64,000 bases of DNA from Plantago ovata (lineage: Eukaryota > Streptophyta > Magnoliopsida > Lamiales > Plantaginaceae), in the NCBI GenBank assembly GCA_028274465.1, contig CM051455.1, forward strand, positions 87,874,871-87,938,870. Reading direction: 5' to 3'. Under the pieces are notes generated by a model. The model had not been told where the DNA came from, did not search any database, and was given only the letters and a program-made list of their open reading frames with translations. Made by a program: the position numbers and the translations under genes. Below are positions 34,447 through 44,226 of this stretch, piece after piece; the stretch's first letter is position 1; every line of letters begins with the position of its first letter.

Positions 34447-36320
34447 CACGTTAAGAGAAAGCATCTCTGCCATTCACTTGGTCTAGTAGCTCTGCTGCTA
34501 ATAAAAGTAGATAAAAACTGTAAGATACAAAGTTACCGAAGGTTGTCAATCTCCAGATGATTGTGGTCCTACGAGCTCCAATCTGCTATGAAAAAGTATC
34601 CCCTAAGCTACGGAACTCCCAGGACAGGCCCCGGGAAGTTCCTACCTAAAACTATAGAGAGAGGTGAGAAAGTAGGCTTGGAAAGATATGATTTTCGGAG
34701 AGAAAACTGAGCACTATATATAGGCCCCGAATTAAGTCTGGGGCGGTTCGCCGCAGGATGGGGCGGTTCGCCCCCCGTCTTTTTCGCGGAATTCCGTGTT
34801 TTTCGACGCGGATTTGGATTTCTTCACCTTTTCGGACTCGGTTTCAGACTTCTAGTGGCCTTCTAACCTCCAGATTCGACCCCTAGACTCCAATTCCTAT
34901 CCGGAAACCTTCAGATACTCCGAATAGGCTTCTGGAACACCAATTCCTTGTACACTTCAATATAATTGCCCGGAAATCTCCGAATTTCAACCAAAACCTG
35001 TAAAATAAAATATAAAAGGAAACGTGACACTATTCTAATAAAATGTACTAAAATATAGCTAAATTAACATAGAGGATAACTAAAATAGGTGAAAAAGACT
35101 CGAATGAAAGTGTAAAATACACATTCATCAAACTCCCCAAACCGAACCTTTGCTTGTCCTCAAGCAACTAAGATAGACTCTAATACAAAAAACATGCATG
35201 ACACAAAAATGGAGTTTCATGCCAAATAAAATGAACTAATCTACTGAATCTACCAAATAACATATGAACAAAAACCATATAAATCAAAGCATGAATATAG
35301 GTTGAAGAATACCTCGATTGACTTATACACATCCACATAAGCACTTATGTAAAGACAAGATAGTCTCTCTTAACATTCTCTACCTGGACCTAGTCAGTGA
35401 CAATGTAATGAAGCATGCTAAGGTACGAATGGTTGCCCCGTGCCTATGAAACTGAGGACTTACTGCTGTTCCACCATGTTAAGACTTTCCCTCAAAAGAG
35501 GTCGAACAAGTACTGGCTCTCATCAAACGAAGGAGGGTTCCCTATAAAAGATAACACTCCTCTATTCTACCCTTCTCTTAAGTAAAGTCTTAAGTTATTC
35601 ACCACTTCCTGAATGGCAGGACGAGGGTGGTCTATAACAGATGACACTCAAGACAAAAAAGATAAAAAATAGAAAAACACGATTGCGAACAATACAAAAA
35701 TGAAAAAGACTCAAAACTTTGCTAAACTGCTATTTGGCTTTCTTTTTGGACCCTTCTTTTGCTTTTTTGGGGTCTTCTTTTTTTTCTTTTTTTTCTTTCC
35801 AGATTCTTTTTTCTTTTCTTTTTCTCTTTTTTTTTCTGGAATTTTTCTTTCTTTTTCGATTTTTTTTTAGCCAGCAGTAGCATAACAAAGGGAAAAACAA
35901 AATGACTCACACGACTTCCCCAAACCTATTCGAAAGAATAGGTTGGAGCACAAAATTTACGGAAAATGAAAAATAAACTCACGATACGAAAATGAAAAAC
36001 AGAAACAAGTCTATGATGGTGTAACCCCCTCCCCAAACCTATTCGGAAGAATAGGTTATAAACAAAGGATCACACAACCTCACACTACCTCCTTCCTAGG
36101 CATTTAGCAATCTCAAAGCATGGTGAAGACTTGTTGCGTCTTAGGTACATAATTACTCGGGAAAACAACCATAAGACCCTAACATGCATCATCCTATTAT
36201 AAAGGCCTTTGTGAACCGCAGTAGAGAAAACACCACTAAGTGATGTCGAGACTACCAAGCTTAACTAAGTGCAATACATAAATGTGACAAGCCAAGCGAG
36301 AAAAACCTCAAACAAATTCA
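34447..36320 (-). mobile_element. Ath-C unit 3, deleted remnant
   Basis: Starts with 60 bp of the Sire-D fragment (34447-34506), then jumps into LTR sequence at TAGATAAAAACTG (LTR part to 35130). The 3' noncoding region follows (pyrimidine tract about 35735-35869, hairpins near 35923-35944 and 36036-36057) and ends abruptly at 36320. Relative to unit 2, about 1.5 kb is missing at the first join, and ORF2, gag and the primer site at the second. Both joins look like deletions at short microhomologies. Confidence 0.82.
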
Positions 36321-36786
36321 TGAGAAAGTAGGCTTGGAAAGATATGATTTTCGGAGAGAAAACTAAGCACTATGTATAGGCCCCGAATTAAGTCTGGGGC
36401 GGTTCGCCGCAGGATGGGGCGGTTCGCCCCCCGTCTTTTTCGTGGAATTCCGCGTTTTTCGACGCGGATTTGGATTTCTTCACCTTTTCGAACTCGATTC
36501 AAGACTTCTAGTGGCCTTCTAACCTCCAGATTCGACCCCTAGACTCCAATTCCTATCCGGAAACCTTCAGATACTCCAAATAGGCTTCTGGAACACCAAT
36601 TCCTTGTAGACTTCAATATAATTGCCCGGAAATCTCCGAATTTCAACCAAAACCTGTAAAATAAAATTTAAAGGGAAACGTGACACTATTCTAATAAAAT
36701 GTACTAAAATATAGCTAAATTAACATAGAGGATAGCTAAAATAGGTGAAAAAGACTCGAATGAAAGTGTAAAATACACATTCATCA
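36321..36786 (-). repeat. Ath-C original 5' LTR, partial
   Basis: The LTR part from GAGAAAGTAGG to the terminal TCATCA at 36786, followed by the TSD ACCAG and Sire-D. This is the right end of the original insertion. The TATA box is mutated to TATGTATAG (near 36370). Confidence 0.85.
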
Positions 36787-36791
36787 ACCAG

Positions 36792-37356
36792 CAAGTGATG
36801 TTGCTGCTGATCTGCAAAGAGCGGCACTTGCTGATGCTGCTGAAAAGATGGTTGCTGAACAAGCAAATCATCAAGTTGCTGAAACCCCGCTTGCTGAAGG
36901 ACCAGTTGCTGAAATAACAATGGTTCCAATTCCTGAAGTTGCTGAAACTCAAGAAGCATTATTCAAAGACGCATCTCATGATGCTGAGAATACTGGCCCA
37001 AGTTCACCCAAGACATCAATTGACAAAGTCCAGCTTGTACTGGAAGATTTAAGCAAACAAATGGAGTTGGAGATTGAAGAATCATCCAACAAGTCAATTG
37101 ATCTCTTCATGACAAGCAGTGAGCTCAAAGGGAGATTGCTGAAACCGCACAGCTTTCTCAGATAGAGCAAAACCAGAAGTCTGCTGAAGAAACAGTCCAA
37201 GAAGCTGAAGAAACTGTTAATGCTAAAAGGACTCAGCCACAACCTGTCCTTCCTCAGCAGATAATTAATTCAACCATCAGTAAAACTTCAAATTCTGAAA
37301 ATTGTTCTTTTGCTAAAATCATTCTTTCTCTACAGACTTCTCAAGATGCAAGTCAG
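36792..37356 (+). pseudogene. Sire-D env-position ORF, middle part
   Basis: Resumes the ORF cut at 18156. Ala/Glu-rich with repeated VAET/LAEG words, then HDAENTGPSSPKTSIDKVQLVL and NKSIDLFMTSSEL, closely matched in Sire-E (50290-50460). Stop at 37163-37165 after a deletion of roughly 12 codons relative to Sire-E, which also shifts the frame. Includes the first intron-like segment (37261-37335). Confidence 0.7.
37261..37335 (+). other. Intron-like segment 1 (75 nt)
   Basis: Lies after CTCAGCAG and ends TTTCTCTACAG. Here the donor GT is AT, but Sire-E has GTAGTT at the same place (50626). Length 75 nt in both copies, with Tek-F removed from Sire-E. Confidence 0.55.
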
Positions 37357-40300
37357 ATGGTTGTTGAAGCCTCTGCACCAGAACCAACACTCCCTGCTCA
37401 GCAGGTAGTTAATAATTTTGGTATAAAAACTATGTTTGACAGCTTAGTACTTGTGTCTAACTATAATTTATTTCAGGATGAACAAATGGAGGATGCTACT
37501 CAAGCTCCTCATGGAATGGAAATTGTACTACATGAGCTTGCTGACTCTCAGCAGGTAAATCATGTTTCAGATATAAACTCTAAAACAATTCTCCAAACCA
37601 ATCCTGATCTAAATAATATTCTTTTTCAGGCTCAAAAGGAGACCACTGAAGTGGTACTCATCACCGAAGATCAGCAAGTAAGTTCTGAAGAAGTTTACTT
37701 GAACTTCAAGAGGACAACTTTGTCAAGAGTTGCTAAGTCCGTCAGCAACTGGCAAAGGTACAGGAGAATGGATTTCTCAGATCTTCACCTTCATCTCTCA
37801 AATGAGAAAAAGAGATCTTCAGTGTTAAAGCTCGAAACATTTGTCCACTCCATCCTTCCGGAAGAAATGACATATTCTCAGCAAATGAGCTCCAATCTGA
37901 TTGCTCAAATCAGAGAAAATATGAAGGACAAATTTAATAGTGCCTCTCCAGCTGAACAAGCTGTGATGCTCAAAGGTCTTTTTGTTCCTGTGGTGGCTGA
38001 TCCCCACAAATTAACTAAGGAAGAGGAAGTGACAAGTGTTGCTTTGTATAAGCACGTTGAGCTAGTCATTCTGACAGATGATGAAGAAGAAGAAGAAGAT
38101 GAGAACATTCCCACTGATCCTAGTGATGATGAAGGGAAAGATTCAAAGGACAAGAAAGACGACGATGATGACAATCAAGGTCCAAGTCCTGATGCTGATG
38201 GATTAAAGTTAACAGTTGCTGAAAGTACTCCATCTGACAATCAGCAAGCTGAACAACAACAATCTCAGCAAGAATCTCAACCTCCTCCTGCTGATGCTGA
38301 AAATCAAGAACCTGTGCAAGGTGCTGATACTGAAGAAGAATACGCCAGAAAAAGGGCTGCCTTGAAAAATGGCAAAAGTCCAGTTTCTGATGCCAAGGTT
38401 ACTGAAGAAAACCTTGAAGATGAGGATGAAGAAGATAAAGATTACCAACGCGCTCTACAAAACAGTGTCGTGATCCATGCAAGGCATACGCATGATCTAG
38501 AAATTGGTGAATCTTCAAGACCAAGACAAAAGGAAGTTCCATCCCTTCCATTTACTACTGGCGAAACTCCAGTAATTGAGCCACAAACTCAATTGATAAA
38601 ACTAACTACTGGCGAAACTCCAGTTATTGAGTCTCAAACGTTGCCTTCAACAACTACTCAATTAAAACTAACTACTGGTGAAACTCCAGTTGTTGAGTCT
38701 GAAGCGTTGCCATCAGCAACCACTCAACAAAAAGGAAGTGAAGCTACTGACAAAGGCTCAAAAGTTGCTCAACTTGATGAATCTGAGGATGATGACGACT
38801 TGTCAGAAAATGAAGATGAACAATCCAAGCGAGACCCCAAAGTTGTTCAGATTCCTCCTCCTGATTACATCACTGATAAAGGTGATTCTTTAAGAGCCGA
38901 GCTGCTTTTACAAGATGATCAGTTTGCTTCCAAACTTAAGGTTCATTCCTTGACACCTCATTTAGTGCCGTTTCCAAGAGTTGAGGAGTTTACTCCCATA
39001 ATTCTAGCACTAAAGCATGTCCATGATGCCTGCAAAGCTGAAGATGAGGCATTGCTTGCTGAGAGCCCACTTGACATTGGAAAGATATTGGCTACAGTGC
39101 TGAGACGCACTACAACTTTGACAATAGCTCAGAAAGACATCAGTCTTTATCACAAGAGCTATGAAGAAGATGTAAGTCAAGCGCTCAAGCTTGCAAAGAA
39201 TGCTCTCGTCAAGGCTCAGAATATTATGGATGAGAAGGCCGCAATAGAGAAAAGACATGAAGAGAACATGATGAATATTCAAAGAGAGTTGTCAACAATG
39301 AACTCTGACCAACAGCAAATCATCATGAAGTATAACAGTTTAAACACTCTTGCTGAAAATTGTAATGAGTTTTATTCTCTGCACATCACTCCAATGTTGC
39401 AATCCATGTCTAAGGGGGAAAAGAAGAATCCTAGAAAAAGAAATCAAACCCCTCCTGCTCCTGCTGTTGATGTGCCACTTCCAATAGAACCTCTTGCTGA
39501 AAAAGAGCAAAGTTCTAAAAGAAAAGCAGAATCTGAGTTGAATTCAGCAAGTACCAAAAAGAGAAAAACCGCTGCTGAAAGTCAAGATTTCTGTCATACT
39601 GAAAGTCATCACAATCTGAATGAAGATGATGAAGAAGATGATGACAATAAAACAATAGCTCAAGCGATAAGAGCTAGACCCTTAACAGCCGTGACTCCGT
39701 CTGGCCATTCAAAGCATTTCTCGTCTGACTCTTCAGCAAGAGATCAAGACAATGCTAAAACAAGAAGAAGAAGGCAAAGACAGGAAGAAAAAAGGCTGGC
39801 CAGCATTGCTATTGGCTCCGGCATCGAATATACAAAGACCAGCAATGAGGAAACCACTCAGAATGTAATCAGAAACATTCATGGTTGCTGGATTTTAAAG
39901 CTGGAAGACTTGCTGGTAAATGAGTTCTTTCCTACAGCCATATTGAGTCAAATGTTCAAATGGATTGAACTCAAGGTCCAAAGAAATCAAAGGGAAGAAT
40001 CCCTCCCAAGAAATGTTGCTGGGAAATGGTTGAATCTTGAGGTCTATGTAAGAAGAGTTGCCATTGGCAAGACATACAAGCAAGAACCAAATCTGATCAA
40101 ACCACCTGGCATTGCTTACTACGCTGACCCGGTAACAAAGAAACCTAAGAAGAAACTTGGATTGATTCCTTATGAGTACTTCTATCTCACTGCTAAGGAT
40201 CAAGAAGAAGATCTTCTCTGGCTAAGAAAGATTCATCCGAAAAGCATTTCAGATACACAGCTTCTCCATGCCAGCAATTTGGGCATGCATTTGTGGGTAA

Positions 40301-40479
40301 TTAATTACATGGAAATGAATGCTGAAAAGCATCATCATACCGCCTGCAAAAACGCAAGAATTCTTCAACTACAAATCCGTAGGCTTCTGGAAAACTACGA
40401 AAAGGATTGTGTTGAATTCACTGCACTTGCTGAAAAGAGTGTAAGAGAGATTTTGAGAAAATCCTCTGAAAGAGCTTAA
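37357..40479 (+). CDS. Sire-D env-position ORF, 3' part (1040 codons)
   Basis: Longest open frame in the window, but only the 3' part of a larger broken ORF; the first ATG (MVVEASAPEP) need not be a real start. Order: two in-frame intron-like segments (37405-37476, 37555-37629); a globular stretch (NFKRTTLSRVAKSVSNWQRY..., about residues 110-230); a long acidic/Gln-rich region with three TTGETPV repeats; a coiled coil (about 39170-39390); basic clusters typical of nuclear signals (KKNPRKRNQTP, KKRKTAAES, KTRRRRQRQEEKR); and a conserved-looking C-terminal domain (about 39880-40479). No signal peptide or membrane segment, so an envelope function is not supported. The role is unknown; nuclear or nucleic-acid binding is only a guess. 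Confidence 0.7.
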   Translation: MVVEASAPEPTLPAQQVVNNFGIKTMFDSLVLVSNYNLFQDEQMEDATQAPHGMEIVLHELADSQQVNHVSDINSKTILQTNPDLNNILFQAQKETTEVVLITEDQQVSSEEVYLNFKRTTLSRVAKSVSNWQRYRRMDFSDLHLHLSNEKKRSSVLKLETFVHSILPEEMTYSQQMSSNLIAQIRENMKDKFNSASPAEQAVMLKGLFVPVVADPHKLTKEEEVTSVALYKHVELVILTDDEEEEEDENIPTDPSDDEGKDSKDKKDDDDDNQGPSPDADGLKLTVAESTPSDNQQAEQQQSQQESQPPPADAENQEPVQGADTEEEYARKRAALKNGKSPVSDAKVTEENLEDEDEEDKDYQRALQNSVVIHARHTHDLEIGESSRPRQKEVPSLPFTTGETPVIEPQTQLIKLTTGETPVIESQTLPSTTTQLKLTTGETPVVESEALPSATTQQKGSEATDKGSKVAQLDESEDDDDLSENEDEQSKRDPKVVQIPPPDYITDKGDSLRAELLLQDDQFASKLKVHSLTPHLVPFPRVEEFTPIILALKHVHDACKAEDEALLAESPLDIGKILATVLRRTTTLTIAQKDISLYHKSYEEDVSQALKLAKNALVKAQNIMDEKAAIEKRHEENMMNIQRELSTMNSDQQQIIMKYNSLNTLAENCNEFYSLHITPMLQSMSKGEKKNPRKRNQTPPAPAVDVPLPIEPLAEKEQSSKRKAESELNSASTKKRKTAAESQDFCHTESHHNLNEDDEEDDDNKTIAQAIRARPLTAVTPSGHSKHFSSDSSARDQDNAKTRRRRQRQEEKRLASIAIGSGIEYTKTSNEETTQNVIRNIHGCWILKLEDLLVNEFFPTAILSQMFKWIELKVQRNQREESLPRNVAGKWLNLEVYVRRVAIGKTYKQEPNLIKPPGIAYYADPVTKKPKKKLGLIPYEYFYLTAKDQEEDLLWLRKIHPKSISDTQLLHASNLGMHLWVINYMEMNAEKHHHTACKNARILQLQIRRLLENYEKDCVEFTALAEKSVREILRKSSERA
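37405..37476 (+). other. Intron-like segment 2 (72 nt)
   Basis: CAGCAG then GTAGTT..., ending TTTATTTCAG. 72 nt, phase 0, no in-frame stop. The Sire-E copy (58578-58649) is also exactly 72 nt with GT and AG kept. Confidence 0.65.
37555..37629 (+). other. Intron-like segment 3 (75 nt)
   Basis: CAGCAG then GTAAAT..., ending TTCTTTTTCAG. 75 nt, phase 0, no in-frame stop. The Sire-E copy (58746-58820) is also 75 nt. A further GTAAGT donor-like site follows at 37678 without an obvious partner. Confidence 0.65.
38554..38697 (+). repeat. Coding repeat TTGETPV(I/V)E x3
   Basis: Starts at 38554, 38605 and 38671, encoding TTGETPVIE, TTGETPVIE and TTGETPVVE within a Thr/Pro/Gln-rich linker. Spacing 51 and 66 nt, so multiples of three. 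Confidence 0.8.
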
Positions 40480-40744
40480 GTCCCTGCAATAGTTTTTGTT
40501 AAAGTTTTTGTTTGCTGATTCTGTTTATGTTATCTATGCATTTTCATGTAAACTTTTGAATGATAACTATCAGCAATGAAACTTTTGACTCTTATTGGTT
40601 TTTCATTATGCAATTTACTTATGCTTACTGTTTAATTATTCAAGTATGCTTGCATTAATCAACTGATTTATTCAACATCAGAAACCTCTAAAAGGGTAAC
40701 AATTAATTTAGCCATGGATTGCTAACATAAAAAAGGGGGAAATT
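40480..40744 (+). other. Sire-D 3' untranslated end and polypurine tract
   Basis: No gene. AAAAAAGGGGGA at 40729-40740 is a canonical polypurine tract, 4 bases before the 3' LTR. Confidence 0.8.
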
Positions 40745-42391
40745 TGTTAGGAAACTTGTAATTTTGATGAGCAATTAACCATGCTAAATTAAGGAAAGTC
40801 CAGTAATTAGTACTCTTAAGGTCCATAGGAATTTAGAATTTTAACGACATTGTAAAAGAGGAACGTTTGCTGATGACTTAGTTAGGTGCTAGATAAGTTA
40901 TTTCTTTTGCGTATGATGTATTTTATTTTCTGAAAAGAAAATAACTTATTGATGCTTAGCTTATGATGTATCTTATTTTCTAAAAAGAAAATAACCTATT
41001 GAAGCATTTGCTGAAGATATACTTTGTTTATTACAAACAAATTATTGAAGAAAATAGAAACCGCTCAGAATCTTGAAGACTTTTGAAGATCTGAAGACTT
41101 GAAGAATTTGAAGATCTGAAGACTAGAAGATTGTTGAAGACTGGTATTTACAAAGGCACGTGTTGCTCAAAAAGTGGAATATTCAGCAGCAGCATTGCAT
41201 AAGTGAAAATCTGAAAGACAGAGTAGGTTGTGCTTGCTGAAACTGAGACTGACCACTTGCTGATGGAACATATGTGACCTCTTGCTGAATGTACGCGAAT
41301 TTGCGCTCCAATGTTACTGTTTGAATTCTATTCAAATATGCATTAAATGCAAAGCATGCACGCGAAGGACATGAAGACTAGAAGACAAACAAAGACGCTG
41401 CTGAAAGTACAAAAGCAAGATAGTGACATGTTAAGGAATAAAAGCCTTAGGATTTGAAATTCAAACGGCTCCTTACTTGCACTATAAATAGAGGTCATCC
41501 GGCAAAGAGTTGAAGTGTGTCAACAACGTGATAAAACTCTCACTTGTGCTTAAAACTCACAAACCTTCAAACACTCTTACTGCCATTGATCCGTTCCAAT
41601 ACTTAAAGCTTGAAAAAGCTACTTGTGAAGAAGTAGAACAAACTCGGCTAAGAAATTAGTTAAGTGTTCTTTCTTTCGAACAAGAACAAGTCTTGACACC
41701 AGAAACAATCAAACTTGTTTACTGCAAAGTATTCCAAGTTGTGTTTCTTAGATTACTTGTTGAAACTGAATAAGTTATAATTAAGTCATCTCACCCCAAA
41801 ACTCTCTAACTGAAAATACACCCTTTCAGGTGTGATATTCAGGGGGAACTTAATCGAGCATAGTTTTGTTGATTAAAAGTACCAAGTTTGGTGGAGAACA
41901 AGGTGGAGTTCTCTTGTTTAGGTTGGAGACAAAGCAAGTGTGCTTTAGTCTCTGTTGAATCGCTTTAGATAGGAGATTGTAAGGAACCTCAATCATATCT
42001 TAGTTGATTCATTCCTAGAAAGGACGAAGTGGATTAGTTGAGAGATTACGCCACTCTCAGATACCACTATAAAAGTGTTTGTGTGATTTACTTACTGTAT
42101 TTAGCTTTCAGCAAATCATATCTGTCTGTATACAGTCACTCACTTCACTTGCTGAAACCTTTACTTATTGAAAGAGCACTTATTGTATCAAAGGCTTCCG
42201 CTCTCTGATTTTAAGTATCAGCAAACCAAGCTACTGTAAAGTAACTTACGCTTGCTGAGAAAGTGAAGTATCAGCAAACTCATTACTGAAAAGTAATAAG
42301 TACTTGCTGAGAAAGTTTTAAACGACGAAAGTTTGAAAAGACTATTCACCCCCCCCTTCTAGTCTTTTCTTGTTGTTTAAAGGGACCAACA
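40745..42391 (+). repeat. Sire-D 3' LTR
   Basis: 1647 bp, same ends as the 5' LTR. It keeps the segment near 41920-42010 that the 5' LTR has lost. Right flank is the TSD GAAGA (42392-42396), after which Ath-B gag resumes and stops. Confidence 0.93.
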
Positions 42392-42396
42392 GAAGA

Positions 42397-43463
42397 TCTA
42401 GGCGCGGACAGGAGTCGAGTCAAAGACTTTAAACAATGGCGCTATCCGGGAGGAAACCCGGAGTTTTTATCGCTTTCTTTACCGCTTTATTACATGCATT
42501 CATTCTTGAACAATTTGCTTTTCATATGTGAATTTGTTCATGTCTGTGTCGTATATGCTTATGTTTGAGTGAGATTTTTCGAGTGGTTTTATGAGAAAAT
42601 TGGTTTCGGGGATTAAAAACCGCGTTTTCTGTCGAAGATTTCATCTCCCCGCATTAGGTAGTGGGGGGCGAATCGCCCCGTATGGGGCGACTGGCCCCAC
42701 ACCAGGGGCGATTCGTCCCACGACTTCTGACGATTAAAAACGCGGATTTCCCTTCTTTAGAGCTCATCTTCTTCATATCTTCATCATTCCTCCTACCCAA
42801 AAACCGAAAATCGCGATTTTACCTTCAAAACCTCATAACTTCTTCATTTCTTCACCAAATTTAGTGTTCTATAGCTTCAATCGAAGCCTATTACAGCATC
42901 TTTCTTTTCATCCGAACAGATTTCACCCTAGTGCATTAGTCTTTCAGATCTGAGGTATCTTCTTATGAACCCTAATTTTCAAATTTGGGAGTTTTCTAAT
43001 TTGAGCTTCAATTATGCTTATATGATGCATGGGTAGGTTGTTTGTGTGATTAGAAGCATTATTTACTATAATTGCATGCTTAATTATGCTTGGATTGTTG
43101 ATTTGGGAATTTTGCAACTAGATGATATATCTTGTTATGCAATATATCTTTATCTTTGATTTCTTGCATATAATTGTGTTTAATGATGTAATGATGATGG
43201 ATTTGATGATAGAATACTTAATTGTTGAGTATGAGGATTTATGATGCTAGAATTTTTCGCTACTATGGTATGAATCGAGCCTTGTTATCTAGGTTATTGG
43301 TTGTCTAGCAAGAGCATAATGTGATGTATTTCGTGTAGTAGTAACATTAGTATGTTGCATGTTGAAGAAGCTAGGCTAGACATAAAGGATTTGGGGAGTT
43401 CGATTGTTGATTTTATCACTTGTGTGTTTCACTCTTACACTAGCATGTGCATGAGTCAGTTTT
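42397..43463 (+). other. Ath-B gag end and gag-ORF2 spacer
   Basis: The gag stop TAG is at 42399-42401. The rest is untranslated. Three GC boxes: GGGGCGAATCGCCCC at 42665-42679, a degenerate one at 42684-42698 and GGGGCGATTCGTCCC at 42707-42721. A/T-rich sequence follows. Confidence 0.65.
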
Positions 43464-44226
43464 GTGTCATGCGAGGTACTAACTGTTGTTTGCAGGAACG
43501 ATGCCATGGGAAAGGAGCATTCACGTATGATTACTATGAAGTATTGGAGGGGGATCGATTACAACCATGTCAAGAAGAGTGACCTCGTTAGATGTGCGTT
43601 CGAGCCACGGGCTCTTGCAGCAACGTCGCGGATTATCCAAGAGGAGGAGCTAGAGTACACCTGGAGTAAGGACTCCTATGCCTATTCATGCACCACCGAA
43701 CGGACATAAACTATTATTACGTTAGCAATCCATCGCAAGGACTGCAAAGTTCGTGTGAACTGGAAGGCACCGGGACGATCTTGCCGCGGCGGATTCAATC
43801 TTGAGTTCACAGTTGCTAGAAGGTTCCGAAGTGCTAGCTTGGTTCCAACACATAATGACATGGGTGCCCAGCCCCTCGTTGGGGTGCCCCTTGACTGCCT
43901 CTAAAGGGAGCATCATATAGACATCGGCAGCATCAACTGTAGAGAATGTGGTCGACATAGGAAAAAATGGAAGACAACCTCTGAATATCCGAGCAGCTTG
44001 TTGTAACCTCCACGGGGTGTAAAACATTGGAGAGGGAGGCTCTGATACCACTGCCCTTTCCCCTTCAATAGTTCACAACCTATTGGAGAGATACCGGGTG
44101 GAAGATTCCGTAACAGAGGCGGCCAATCTTGAAGATTCTCTTCGACACTGCAACTCTACTAGTGAGGATGTGCGTGACAGTAGTGACAATGAAGACAATA
44201 GGGACAATGATGATACAGATTGTTGA
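43464..44226 (+). pseudogene. Ath-B second ORF (unknown protein)
   Basis: Same protein as Ath-C ORF2. The CAFEPRALAATSRIIQEEEL...YSCTTERT piece stops at 43707-43709, continues in frame to about 43904, and an acidic tail (EDVRDSSDNEDNRDNDDTD) ends at TGA 44224-44226. A branch-point-like TACTAAC (43477-43483) and TTTGCAG acceptor (43489-43495) lie at its front, with an ATG right after them in a frame that is now broken. Function not recognised. Confidence 0.5.

Larger units (their letters stand above)
18157..36786 (-). mobile_element. Ath-C insertion, tandemly amplified
   Basis: Minus-strand Athila-like element in the Sire-D downstream ORF, TSD ACCAG at 18152-18156 and 36787-36791. It is not single: the segment from Sire-D 17187 to within the Ath-C 5' LTR is repeated, with junctions at 25820-25825 (ACAAAG) and 34441-34446. 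Units: 17187-25819 (8633 bp), 25820-34440 (8621 bp), and a third from 34441 with two large deletions. An unrearranged Ath-C would be about 8.25 kb. Confidence 0.88.
8321..42391 (+). mobile_element. Sire-D, giant Copia/Sirevirus element
   Basis: 5' LTR 8321-9863, initiator tRNA-Met primer site, gag, protease-integrase-RT-RNase H in Copia order, then a long env-position ORF and a 3' LTR at 40745-42391. The TSD GAAGA lies at 8316-8320 and 42392-42396, inside Ath-B gag. Without Ath-C the element is about 15.4 kb. Copia domain order plus a long ORF after pol and long LTRs point to the Sirevirus (Maximus/SIRE) lineage. Pol is broken at several places. The 5' LTR lacks about 90 bp that the 3' LTR keeps. 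Confidence 0.92.

Noticed and set aside
36704-36959. Gln/Leu-rich minus-strand frame
   Set aside because: Antisense of the TTGCTGAA-rich downstream ORF; composition only.
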